Below are positions 10,882-21,946 of a DNA stretch of 64,000 nt, piece by piece. Position numbers and translations under genes: made by a program. Every line of letters begins with the position of its first letter. The stretch's first letter is position 1. The notes under the pieces are model-generated. The model made no database searches. It saw nothing but the letters and a program-made list of their open reading frames with translations, and had not been told where the DNA came from. This DNA is from Zygnema cylindricum (lineage: Eukaryota > Streptophyta > Zygnematophyceae > Zygnematales > Zygnemataceae): NCBI GenBank assembly GCA_037447655.1, contig JBBHKE010000967.1:541000-604999 (forward strand), in the 5' to 3' direction.

Positions 10882-11237
10882 TACATTTATAGGATTGTCA
10901 ATCAAACACCGCTAACAGAAAGGTGAAATCATAGCTTCAAATAGCAATCATTGGACTGACAATCCTAAAAGTGTGGTTTTTTAGGAATTCCATGCATGGC
11001 CTTTTGAAATAAATGACTTTTCAAAACAACATTTAAGGAAAAAAATTATATATATCATATACATTTATAGGATTGTCAATCAAACACCGCTAATAAAAAG
11101 GTGAAATCATAACTTCAAATAGCAATCATTGGACTGACAATCCTAAAAGTGTGGTTTTTTAGGAATTCCATGCATGGCCTTTTGAAATAAATGACTTTTC
11201 AAAACAACATTTAAGGAAAAAAATTATATATATCATA
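10882..11237. repeat. Tandem duplication, 178-bp period, two copies
   Basis: TACATTTATAGGATTGTCAA starts at 10882 and again at 11060, and the following 170 bases are nearly identical. Each copy contains an inverted pair, GGATTGTCAATC and GACTGACAATCC, about 60 bp apart. Confidence 0.95.
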
Positions 11238-13431
11238 AAACATGGTTTAAAAATGCAAATGAAGTGCTCATGTACGGTTTTACTTTGTGCTTAAACTTTA
11301 TTTTTTTAATCCTCAAAGCTAACATAAGTTTAGGCAGTTGCTCAAGCAACTCTAAAAGTATACAAAATGTACTTAGGTAATGATTGTGGGAAAACATGTT
11401 CAATTACTATATTACCCGTATGACACGACTTAAGGGGTTAAATTACATACCACTGTAATCGAAGACTTCTCAATACATTGTATGCTTATGACCTATACCC
11501 ATTTGAATGCACATAATTCATTCAACTGAACCCAAATTAACAAAGTCGAACCCGTGGCAAAATCGGCAACTACACGAAAATCGGGTGAGAGCAAACACTT
11601 TTCCACTTGATACTACACAATCATGGGTTTAATTCACAAATCCATTCCCTACTATTCATGTCAATCGTCGAACCTATAGTGTGGTGGTTCCATCCCAACT
11701 CAAACCCAATTTCAAAGTAAAACGAATTGAGAAGTGGACATTTTTTCCCTTTACAGCTATGTAGTGTCACGAGTTTTATCGTCATCATAAAAAAGTAGAG
11801 TTGCGGACGGTAAGTATAATTGTGATTGAATGCATTGGTGTTTATGACATTTATTAAAAAAACAGAGTTTTATCATTCTCCTCAAGCATACAAATAACAT
11901 GTTCACAAAAAGTCATTTTATTACCCCATGATGGTGATTGGAACATTCACTGTGTAAACTGCAGCCGCGAAATAACAAAGCCAAAAGTTTAATTGCCTAC
12001 GATGTTTGTGGCATTAGATTATCGTGACATTAAAACCTTCTCCATTTCTCAAAATGTTAAACTTTTCACTTTTATATTTCATTACATAATAATCCTCAAA
12101 TGCATACAATACAAGCGATGGTTCTCAATGGAGGTTGCGGTTGTGCTTGATGTTTCTGTTTCGTACCAAACTGTTAGTTATAGCTCAACCTTATTTTATG
12201 TTTATGGGTCCACGAGTGCATATTGAGTTGTTCTCGAGTGGTAACCACATGAAATCTAAATGTTATTACAAAGAAGGCAACTATAGGATGTGTTCGAAGA
12301 CACAATAAGAGAGCTCGACAAGCTGAAATTAGCACATCAATAACCAATGTTGAGAATAAAACTTGGAATACTTGGAGATTGTAAGATATTGACACTCTAT
12401 TTATTATCACTAACGGTTTTTCATCTTATCAAATTGCTATATTGAAGAGGGAAAATGCTTTAAATTACACTTGAGAAACAACAAAAGTTAATTTGCACAG
12501 TTATACTCGTGAAAAAATTAATGTGAAACACTTACAATGCTCATGTAAAAGCATACGCAAGAGTGGATAGTTGGAGCACGACCACAAATTATTGTTCGTA
12601 CAAAATGATATGTTGGAGTTTGACCTAAAATTTGCCCCGATTTACCCTCGTAAAGGGCAAGGTCTTCAAATGGCGGTTATTTACTTTACCAATTTTTTGT
12701 ACTTCAACCTGATGTACATGTACCGTAAGTGACAATATGGCAACAAGGTAAAACCTGCCCTGGTAAAAATACTATATATTTAGGCCACAAAAATCAAGGG
12801 CAAAATTACGTGGGCAAAATTAAAAATATCGAGGGCATGCATGGATCACACGTGCGAGTCACTTGTACGCACTGGCGGACCAGCTTAAAAATATGCCAGT
12901 ACCACCGTACGCTTACTCCTAGCTTTCCTGGCTTTGTCAAACTCTAGTGTGAGCGATCGTAAAGTCATGTTAGTGTAAATAGTTGTAATTGTATGGAACT
13001 TTGTCCCTTTTTCCTACGCTTTTGTGAGTGCATTTACAAATTGGTAAACTTGAGGGCAAATTTTCTTCAAATTTTGTTACCCTATTGGTTGCATTTCGAG
13101 ACCGCGACCGGCCCAACGCGTGACCGGCCCAACGTGTGAATTTTAGGCGGAAAGTCATTTTTTTTTTCTCAAATGCTAAAAATTATATAGAAATTTAAAA
13201 TCGACGCAGATTCATTGGATCGCAAACATTTTGTTTTATTTACTTCTCAACGTTTTTCAAACGGTGGCATACTTCGCCGAAAAATTTCGAAAAGTAATAA
13301 TTTGTCTTGCTGACGCTTCGTTGTTGTCGTAAGAACATAAACTGCCTTTACGCGTGCGAACTAATTGACGTCGTGACAGTTGGTGCATGTAAACCTTCAC
13401 TGACACTTTTTTCTAAAGAGTTGAAGGTAAC
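11238..13431. other. Intergenic, no feature recognised
   Basis: About 2.2 kb of AT-rich sequence. The short reading frames lack codon or motif support, and I found no paired transposon ends or RNA gene. Confidence 0.4.
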
Positions 13432-13433
13432 TA

Positions 13434-14657
13434 CACCGCCAATCGCTATTAGAGTAAAGGAATGAATAGCGTAAAAAAACAATTAGTGTTATTAATGCTA
13501 GGGGTGAAGTTCCATTAAGACATTTTGTAAATGTACGACCAACATTACAAAATGTTACAATTTCAACGAAGTTTCATTGCGCAGAGTGTGTAACCCACGT
13601 GTTAGCAAAGAAGTGGTGCCACGTTGCTATAGATTTGTTATTGAAAATCGTTAATGATTTTGACACCGACCATAAATCTTAATTTGCGTACCATGTACGT
13701 GCGTACCAGGTCATCGTGCAACACAACTTTTGTACTCTTTGTAGACGCATTGTCAAATACCACCTCATTTTTTGAGGGTTCCTGTTTTTCTTGTGACGAA
13801 TGAGCGTTGCCAGAAATAGTGTGACGAATGGGCGCCAACAAAAATAGCGTGACAAAAGTACGTTACGAGATTTCGTTTGTATTGTCTGTTGGATTTTTGA
13901 ATGCGTATATCGTGTGCGAAATTTGTTGATTTCCTTTGGTTGCCATCTTGACACGTATGCTTATTATCCAATGTGTTGCGACTCAATTTTTTTTGTAATT
14001 GGTGATGTACCTCGCGGGGTACATCACCAATTACAAAAAAAATCGAAGCGAATGCTTCGCGAAAAAATATAAAGCGGTCATTGTTAACTCCTAGACCTTT
14101 GGGAAGTATTGGCAAGATTCTCTGTAATGTTGTTTTACGCATAAAAACAAAATAAGAAGTACTGCGTAGTACAGAGAGGTCAGAATTTATGTAAACAACC
14201 TCACTTTTCGTCTAATGGAACTTCACCCTAATTAGGGAAAAAAAAACATATATACTAATTAATCACTAACTCTAATTTGGGTTTTTTCGAATAATAATTA
14301 CCTGCCGTATCGATGTCTACATCATTATACGTATCTGTACAAAGTCAGACAATTTGTACCCAAAATCTGAATATTTGAGTTTGAGTCTCTTTCCCAATGC
14401 TCACTCACATGCTTGCGGAATTACTTTAAATGATTTTTTGAACATTTTTATTTCAAAAAGTACATTTTGGTACGGACAAACTCTGTCCGTAACCACACTA
14501 TAAACATCGCGGTGTACTTCCGTTATTAACGCTAATTATAAAAGAACCCTAAAAGGCGTAATGGAAAAAATAGAATTATGGATTGTATTTCAGGTTTATA
14601 TATTCTTTTATAAGGGCACCGAATTAGCGTTATTTACTCAAATAGCGATTGGCGGTG
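13434..14657. mobile_element. M3: Stowaway-like MITE containing E2
   Basis: Ends CACCGCCAATCGCTATTAG and AATAGCGATTGGCGGTG, TA on both sides (13432-13433, 14658-14659). Removing the E2 insertion leaves about 0.5 kb, close to the length of M6. Confidence 0.8.
13502..14228. mobile_element. E2: Tourist-like MITE nested in M3
   Basis: Ends GGGTGAAGTTCCATTAAG and CTAATGGAACTTCACCC. Flanking triplets TAG and TAA agree in two of three bases. The interior is collinear with E1, including the central palindrome. Confidence 0.75.
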
Positions 14658-14659
14658 TA

Positions 14660-15197
14660 CTGTATCGACCAAATGTGTCCGAGAGGGTGGATCTTACGGG
14701 TAGTTCGGTTAAAACGGTTTAAGTGGGAGGTCAAAACCGGACAGCAGGACAATCCGTTTCCATTAGGCAACAAGATTCTGTTGCGATCGATTGTGATGAG
14801 TTTTGACGTCTAGTGCAATCTGGCTGTATCGCATTCATGGTTGGCATGCCGTACGATGCTGTGTCGTATCGGCGCAGGTTTCGCGCCGATAGTTTGCCGG
14901 TTCAGACGTTTGGATAACATTGATGTCGAGCTGGACAAGATGCACGGATGCCGTACGCGGTGGATTTTGCCGTACATGTATGACCACCGACCTTGTAGCA
15001 TCGTGCAGTAATCATTGCGGATCAGTTTGCTACGGATTCGGGGACATGAAATGCGGAGATGCGGGAAGCCAGGGTTTACGGGAATACGGAGATGAGGGAA
15101 GGAATACGGAAATACGGAAATACGGAGATGTGGAAGTATGAAAGTACGGATTTGCGGAAATGCATGGGATGCCGAATACGGACGTGGTAATGTGCAG
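14660..15197. other. Intergenic with a short ATACGGA repeat cluster
   Basis: No gene seen. Between about 15050 and 15170 irregular units of the type ATACGGAGAT/ATACGGAAAT recur, giving frames of biased composition on both strands. Confidence 0.5.
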
Positions 15198-15218
15198 TAC
15201 ACCGCGAATCGTAATTAG

Positions 15219-15523
15219 CATAGTTCAAAAGTAGGTGAAAGTAGGCCCATACAATATGCCTATTGTATGCAAAACATACAATATGGCCTTAAGACCCATA
15301 TTGTATTCCGACCAATTCAGACCAATTAAAACATCCGGACCAAAAATTGGACCAATTACAACATTTTGACAAAAAAAAAAAATTTACACCGTCAGATTCA
15401 GACGATCGGACGGTCGTTGATCAAAGTATCGATCTAAGAAGATCACATGAAAAGCCCATAACACAATTTACGCTAAAGGCGCCGACCAAAGGCCTACTAA
15501 AAAACGCCTACTTTTGAACTATG
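15219..15523. mobile_element. F2: hAT-like non-autonomous element
   Basis: Inverted ends CATAGTTCAAAAGTAGG and CCTACTTTTGAACTATG (305 bp apart end to end). Flanks GTAATTAG (15211-15218) and GTAAGTAG (15524-15531) match 7 of 8. It is an internal deletion derivative of F1. Confidence 0.8.
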
Positions 15524-15770
15524 GTAAGTAGTAGTGTTGTGTATCGGTAAGGATTTGCCGATAACCGATATGAACTTTTTTCGGGTACCCGATAATCGAT
15601 ATATTGGTACGATATATCGCTATCGGTATTATCGCCGATAAATACCCGATATTTATCGGTTTTATCAGCGATAACACCGATATCGATAACTATCGGCGAT
15701 AATTGTACGGACCATACAGATAAATGTACGGCTAGTACACTCAACTGTACGTTTTATTCCCCCGGACGCG

Positions 15771-16190
15771 CCCTTCTAACAACCCCTATCTACTGAGGTG
15801 TACCAATCAGATCGCACAAAAAATACACAAAAAGTACAGAGGCCGCCATGAAATCTGTACGGTTTTGGTACGGATCCAGTAAAAACGACGTACCATTCAC
15901 ATCCGACGCCATGGCTTTGTCCCTTTCTTCCTTGGGATCCACTTGGGACCTGCCACGTGTCAATCTGTTGGCATTTTGGCATAAGCTGCCAAAAGAGCCA
16001 TTCCGGGATGTCGGCGCTCACGCTGGCCGTCCGCTCGTATTTTCTCATTCCAAGTTGTCCGTTCGATTTCGGCGGCGCGCAGAATGTTATTTTGCGTCCG
16101 TTGTACTTTTACCGTTCCATGTTCACCAGTTTTTCGATACAATTCCGTAAGTTTCAGTAAAATTCCTGTTCAGTTAACCGACCAACGTTT
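15771..16190 (-). repeat. Copia-LTR-like segment inside a G element (copy 1)
   Basis: The segment with TCTACTGAGGTGTACCAATC, then GCCACGTGTCA and ACTCACGCTGGCC, parallels the same motif order in the minus-strand LTR at 63270-63480. It also resembles the complement of the A1 LTR around 22470-22660. The approximately 100-codon open frames here on both strands come from this segment. Confidence 0.55.
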
Positions 16191-16199
16191 ATGTGCACC

Positions 16200-16949
16200 C
16201 CTTTTTTTGGGCAAATTCCCAAATAGAATAGAGTACGCTAAATGTTTTTGCACGTTATTTGAGGTACCCCGCTCAATACGGTTCATAACTGTAATTTAGT
16301 GTCTTTTAAATAGTGTGGTGTACGGACTGCCAGATCTGTACTATTCTGTACCTTTTTTATTTAAAAGTACAGAGAATATAGTAATATATAATTGCGTAAA
16401 TGTTTTACGGCATACGCAAATGTCAAAAAAACGCGACGGCGTACAATTTGAACAATTTCGTACATATACATGTTTTAGTGTGGACATATTATGTGCCGAA
16501 ATTTTTTACAAAGCAGTGTACAAATTAGAGTACATGATAAATTAGTATCATGGTGTACCCGAAAAAACACAATTTACCGTAAAGTACGCTAATTGTTTCA
16601 ATACGCTATATTTTTTATTACGCTAATAGAGATTCACGGTGTAGTTCGCATAACTCTCGTCCGTCGACGGCATCGTCGTCAGTGTGAACATTAATTGACA
16701 TTCAGTGCGACAAATAGTACTAGCGTCATAATGACGTCAATTCTATACGGAGTGACAAATTCTGTACATCTACGTAATTTAGTGTCCACAATTATCGCCG
16801 ACATAACCCAATATAGAATACTTAAATAAATTAGAGTATACTTCATAGTTGAAAAAGCTCTATCACATAAATTAGCGCTAATTACTCTAATAATTTTTTT
16901 TGGTTTTTTTACTCTATTTTTTTCATTACTCTAATTACGATTCGCGGTG
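16200..16949. mobile_element. M5: M-family fragments with two right ends
   Basis: Right-end sequences lie at about 16618-16642 (AATAGAGATTCACGGTG) and at 16930-16949 (CTAATTACGATTCGCGGTG). The stretch 16790-16913 is the inverse of 18490-18660. Confidence 0.55.
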
Positions 16950-17559
16950 TAGTGTTGTGTATCGGTAAGGATTTGCCGATAACAAATATGGACCTTTTTT
17001 CGGGTACCCGATAATCGATATATTGGTACGATATATCGCCATCGGTGTTATCGCCGATAAATAACCGATATTTATCGGTTATCATCGGCGATAAGATGAC
17101 TATAACTATCGGCGATAATTGTACGGACCGTACAAATAAATATAGTGGCTGTAAATGGCGGCAGTCTGATTGTGTTCAGTCCATAGATGTCCCGTGTGCA
17201 CATTACGCACGGTATAAACTAACGAATACTACCTACGGTACGCGTCAAACGATGATGAAAAACAAATAAAATGCGTACCTTACTTTGTACCCATACAATA
17301 TTTTTACAATTATGTAAGGTGTCCGTCTATGTTCATACATTTTAGGGATATTTTACGGGATTTTCTAGGGTTTCCAAGGTACATTGCCGTACGTTCCTTT
17401 ATATTTTAGTAGATATTCTGTACTATTAGGTTTTTTAGGGTACTCTTTCATACAATTTTGTACATTTCTGATGAATTTTCGTTCTTTTTAAGACTTTTAA
17501 GGATTTTCTAAGATTACGTTTTTCGTACGATTTTGTACATTGCCGTACAGTGAAATTTA
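16950..17559. mobile_element. G-family left-end fragment
   Basis: It begins TAGTGTTGTGTATCGGTAAG directly at the TA of the M5 right end and has the usual G start for about 200 bp. It then continues into sequence (AAATGGCGGCAGTCTGA) also present near 19690. It lacks its own right end. Confidence 0.55.
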
Positions 17560-18473
17560 TAGTGTTGTGTATCGGTAAGGATTTGCCGATAACGGATATG
17601 TACCTTTTTTCGGGTACCCGATAATCGATATATTGGTACGATATATCGCTATCGGTATTATCGCAGATAAATGCTCGATATTTATCGGTTTTATTGGCGA
17701 TAACACCGATATCGATAACTATCGGCGATAATTGTACGGACCGTACAGATAAATGTACGGCTAGTACACTTAACTGTACGTGTTATTCCCAGGACACGCC
17801 CTTCTAACAACCCCTATCTACTGAGGTGTACCAATCAGATCGCACAAAAAGTACAGTAGCCGCCATAAAAATTGTACGGTTTTGGTACGGATCCAGTAAA
17901 AACGATGTACCTCTCACATCCGACGCCATGGCTTTGTCCCGTTCTTCCTTAGGATCCACTGAGGACCTGCCACGTGTCAATCTGTTGGCATTTTGGCATA
18001 AGCTGCCAAAAGAGCCATTCCGGGATGCCGGCACTCACGCTGGCCGTCCGCTCGTATTTTCTCATTCCAAGTTGTCCGTTCGATTCCGGCGTTGTGCAGA
18101 ATGTTATTTTGCGTCCGTTGTACTTTTACCGTTCCATGCTCACCAGTTTGTCGATAGAATTCCGTAAGTCGCCGTAAAATTCCTGTTCGGTTTAACCGGC
18201 TAACTTTTATGTGCTGCGATGTTCGTAATAAATCGTAGTTAAACAGAGACGGAACAGATTCGTATACGTGGCATGCCACGCTTTATAAAGTAAGTAATAT
18301 AATACAGTATGTTATAAAGTAACATTGTATGCATACTATATATTTTTAAGTTATCGCCGATATGGAATTTGTTGGTCTCGGACCAATCTATCGGGACCTT
18401 TGACCGTTCGATAACCGATAACTATCGGTATCGGTGTTATCGCGATAAATTTTTTACCGATACACAAACACTA
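17560..18473. mobile_element. G2: G-family element with both ends
   Basis: Left TAGTGTTGTGTATCGGTAAG; right end shared with the G composite. The 914 bp contain the second copy of the LTR-like segment. Confidence 0.6.
17805..18215 (-). repeat. Copia-LTR-like segment inside a G element (copy 2)
   Basis: Nearly identical to the segment at 15771-16190, including GGTGTACCAATCAGATCGCA and CAATCTGTTGGCATTTTGGC, so the capture happened before the G copies separated. Confidence 0.55.
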
Positions 18474-18861
18474 GTAATTAGAGTAAAGAAAAAATTAGAG
18501 TAGAAAAACAAAAAAAAACAGTTTGAGTTATGAACGCTAATTTTTGTGATTGAACTTTTTCACATAGGAAGTTTACTCTAATTTATTTAAGTACTATACA
18601 TTGGGTTATGTCGGCAATAATTATCCGCGCTGTAATTATAAACACTAAATTACGTGGACGTATGCAAAACGCCAAAATCGTTTCGTTGTAAATTAACTTT
18701 TCCAGTTATAACAACATTACGTTTGCAAGGCAACGCAAGTTAACACATCAGTATTGTGTTTTAAGCAATACCCCAAAACGGATTGATGGATGATTGTTAG
18801 TTTTGTCATTTAATTCCGTGGAAACTATTTCCACAATTTCAACTTGCAGCCTAATATTTTA

Positions 18862-20113
18862 TAGTGTTGTGTATCGGTAAGGATTTGCCGATAACCGATA
18901 TGGACCTTTTTTTGGATAGCCGACAATCGATATATTGGTACGATATACCGTTATCAATGTTATCGCCGATAAATAACCGATATTTATTAGTTATTATCGG
19001 CGATAACACCGATATCGATAACTATCGGCGAAATCTCTACGAGCCGTACATATAAATGTACGGCCAGTACACTCAACTGTAAGTGTTATTTCCCGGACGT
19101 GCCGCGGACTCCCTTCCCCCCGATTTCGGTAAAAAATCACGATATTTCCTTCATTATTTATAATTTAAGGGGGTTTTACTTGGTTTTACACCCTCCCATA
19201 CCAGCCCAGAATGTCCTCTGGACTGTTAATTTTTTTTTGCAAGGTTAGTTACTCCCTCGTATCACTTCCATTATTTGTCTACATTGGTTTGTTTTTTTAA
19301 TGCATTTTCAGTCCATTTTAGAAACGATCCGTAATAAGGTCAGGCAAAAAAATACATAAGTTGAAATTTGGACGATTATGAGCTATTCAAAATTCAAAAT
19401 CTGAAAATTATAAAATTCTTAACCTATCAATTATCAATCTCCATAAATGTTAAATGTCAGATTTCTCAAAATTCAGTTACCATATTGTCAATGTTTTAAA
19501 ATTCCAAAATCACCCAATTCAAAATCTGAAATTGTAAAATTCCTACCTTTTAAAATTTTACCCTCTAAAATCTGAAATATTTCAGCTGTACATTCTAAAA
19601 ATGTACCAAAAAAAAATAAAATACCACTACATTATTACATTAATTACATTAATTAACAATCGTCAAAAGATGGTGGCAGTAGGCTGCAGTAAATGGCGGC
19701 AGTCTGACAGATATGCTCGTTTGATCTGTTCGTCTGTACGTGTGTTTTTCGAAAAAGTTTGATTAAAAATTTTACAATGTAATTTAACTTGTTCGTTTCA
19801 ATACAATAGTTTTAGAACTATAAAGTATTGTTTTAAATTTATCGACGTTGATGTGCCGCGTTATCCGTAATAGATTTTAGTTAAATAGATACGGAACAGA
19901 CACATTATATGACATACCACGCTATATAAAGTTAATAATAAAATACAGTATGTTATATAGTACTATTGTATGCATACTATATTTTTTAAAAGTTATCGCC
20001 GACATGGAATTTGTTGGTCTCTGACCGATATATCGGGACCTCTGACTGTTCAATAACCGATAGCTATCGGTATCGGTCTCATCGCGATAAATTTTTAACC
20101 GATACACAACACT
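18862..20113. mobile_element. G3: G-family element
   Basis: Left TAGTGTTGTGTATCGGTAAG and right ACCGATACACAACACTA. The interior is AT-rich and differs from G2; no LTR-like segment is seen. The flanks do not match as a target duplication, so the two ends may come from different insertions. Confidence 0.5.
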
Positions 20114-20640
20114 ACCAATTCGAGTATAATCGTAAGGTCCATACAAATTATCGCCGATAGCTATCGGTACCGGTGTTATCGCAATAAAAAACCGATCAGC
20201 GATAACACCGGTTGTCGAAATACCATGCTAATATATCGATTATCGGAAAGCGAAAAAAAAATACATATCAATTAATTGCAATCCAGAAAAAGGTCCATAT
20301 TGATTATCGGCAAAACCCTGCCGATAACTCTAAATTTTAGCAAGTTAAACTAAAAACAAGTTAAACCCCGGTCGCACGTTTCGCACGATTACAATTGTTT
20401 AGCACGAAGGGAAATGTACAATATTTTTGTCCGTTTCAATCCAATACGTTTCCTTTTTTTTTGTTTTGTCCGTTTCCTTTTTTTGTTTTTTCTGTATGCA
20501 TACTATATGTTTTTTAAGTTATCGTCGATATGGAATTTGTTGGTCTCGGACAGATATATCGAGACCCTCGACCGTTCGATAACCGATAACTATCGCTATC
20601 GGTGTTATCGCGATAAGCTTTTTACCGATACACAACACTA
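20114..20640. mobile_element. G-family right-end fragments
   Basis: Repeats the G right-arm sequence (GGAATTTGTTGGTCTCGGAC) and ends ACCGATACACAACACTA at 20640. No matching left end is adjacent. Confidence 0.5.
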
Positions 20641-20703
20641 GTAAATACGCTACCGATGTGCAGTGCAGGCCCCCGTGAGTCGTTGTTTGTGTAACCCGCC
20701 GCC

Positions 20704-21263
20704 AGAGGTCGCAAAAGTCAAAATTTTACATAACTGAAACCGACCGTTTTTTTTTTCAAAATCCGAGTAACCGACGCCCGACCGGAGTATGTCACGCTCT
20801 TAAATTGTTAACCGTTAACCGACCGGCGTTTACGAAAATAAAAGTTAACCGAAACTTGATTTCTCGCGACTAACTGTACCCGCCCGTAATCGAAAAATTA
20901 CAAACAAAATCTTAGTTTTTCACCATGTATGAATAAACCAATAATTACGATTTGTCGCGTTCCCTAAGATTTGTGAAAAGAAGTGTTACTACCGTGTCAA
21001 ATTTGCGCACTATTCATGATGTCACTAACTTCCACGATACCAAAGAGTACAAAGTACAATAATGTTGGATTGTATAGACAATACAAAACTTTCATTTTTT
21101 TTCGTTTTTTTGCTTGACTGAGCGTAACTGATTTTTTTTTTCTGGTTGGTAAACCGTCCGCGACCGCCCGACCCCCAAAATTTGGCAACCGAATCCGTTC
21201 CGGATCCGGCGCGCGCGGTCGGTTAATGGCCGGTCACAGTTTTTGTTGGCCGTTTGCGACTCT
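20704..21263. mobile_element. H1: Mutator-like non-autonomous element
   Basis: Ends AGAGGTCGCAAAAG and GTTTGCGACTCT are inverted repeats, with an interior of GTTAACCGACCG-type repeats shared with H2. The flanks CCCGCCGCC and GCCCGACGC are only approximately alike, so the 9-bp duplication is uncertain. Confidence 0.5.
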
Positions 21264-21299
21264 GCCCGACGCATATAGCCGATGATTCTAGTTCGGACC

Positions 21300-21520
21300 T
21301 TTAGTGTGGCATAGTCAAAGGCTTCATCATTTGGAGGATTTTGTGTGCGGTTTGGTTTTTGTTGTTTTTTTTTTGTACTTGCTTAGTTTTCTTACTTTTG
21401 GTACTTTAGGGTTTTAGTCTTCTGCCTTTGATGGGCATCAACTCTTTTTAGTTACAATCATGTTTTGTACTTTAATGGTTTTACCAACCCTTTTTTGGAA
21501 ATATAATCTTTAATTGTAAA
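21300..21520 (+). repeat. Dispersed repeat I, diverged copy
   Basis: It contains TTTGTACTTGCTTAG, CTTTGATGGGCATCAAC and ACAATCATGTTTTGTACTTT in the order seen at about 48100-48260 and 49930-50095. Its nature is unknown; it resembles a transcribed 3' tail. Confidence 0.5.
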
Positions 21521-21633
21521 GAAATTAATATGGAAAATAAACAAGTAGTATTATAAGCTTTATTTTGGGTTGGCTAACTTATCCCTACCAACACATTAAA
21601 CACACATAGCATTAACAATTTCGTGCGATTGTA

Positions 21634-21930
21634 GGGTTGTGTATCAAGTAAATTCATATAGGGATGATTCCTATATATTGAAATATTGAACGGTGAAAGA
21701 GCCCCATATATCTCTCCGTTACCAACAAAAAATATCGTTATGTGTTTGGTGGGAGGTGGGGGTTATTACGGTACAGGCTTATATAGGTATGACGATATTA
21801 TTGTTATATACCCGATAACTCGTCGCTATACATCGTTATATAAATGCTCATCCATAAAGATAAATCAAGACGATATATCGATCATCGAAAGGTGAAAATA
21901 GAGTACATACTACAAAACGATACACAACAA
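21634..21930. mobile_element. G5: short G-like element
   Basis: Inverted ends GTTGTGTATC (21636) and GATACACAAC (to 21928), about 297 bp apart, with AT-rich GATATATCG-type interior. Confidence 0.45.
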
Positions 21931-21946
21931 TCTCTTTAGTACTATG

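Larger units (their letters stand above)
15532..18473. mobile_element. G composite: GTGTTGTGTATCGG-type element with internal repeats
   Basis: Left end TAGTGTTGTGTATCGGTAAG. Right end is ACCGATACAC followed by AAACACTA, close to the inverted complement. Flanks are GTAAGTAG and GTAATTAG (7 of 8), consistent with an 8-bp hAT-type duplication. Inside are a G left half, M fragments, a second G left half from 16950, and a full G copy from 17560. The sequence is rich in ATCGG/CCGAT palindromes. No transposase. Confidence 0.6.
15200..18700. mobile_element. M4: M-family element split by F2 and the G composite
   Basis: The left end CACCGCGAATCGTAATTAG (TA at 15198-15199) is cut after GTAATTAG. The M sequence resumes at 18474 as GTAATTAGAGTAAAG and continues for about 200 bp that match M5 in inverse orientation. 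The right end was not found; 18700 is an estimate. Confidence 0.6.

Noticed and set aside
11993-12410. Short frames at 12.0-12.4 kb on both strands
   Set aside because: No motif, no codon-usage support visible, and no neighbouring exon with matching splice sites.
15848-16150. Open frame of about 100 codons conserved in two copies (again at 17826-18167)
   Set aside because: The conservation comes from duplicated G elements with a captured LTR segment. The antisense frame is equally open and no protein motif is seen.
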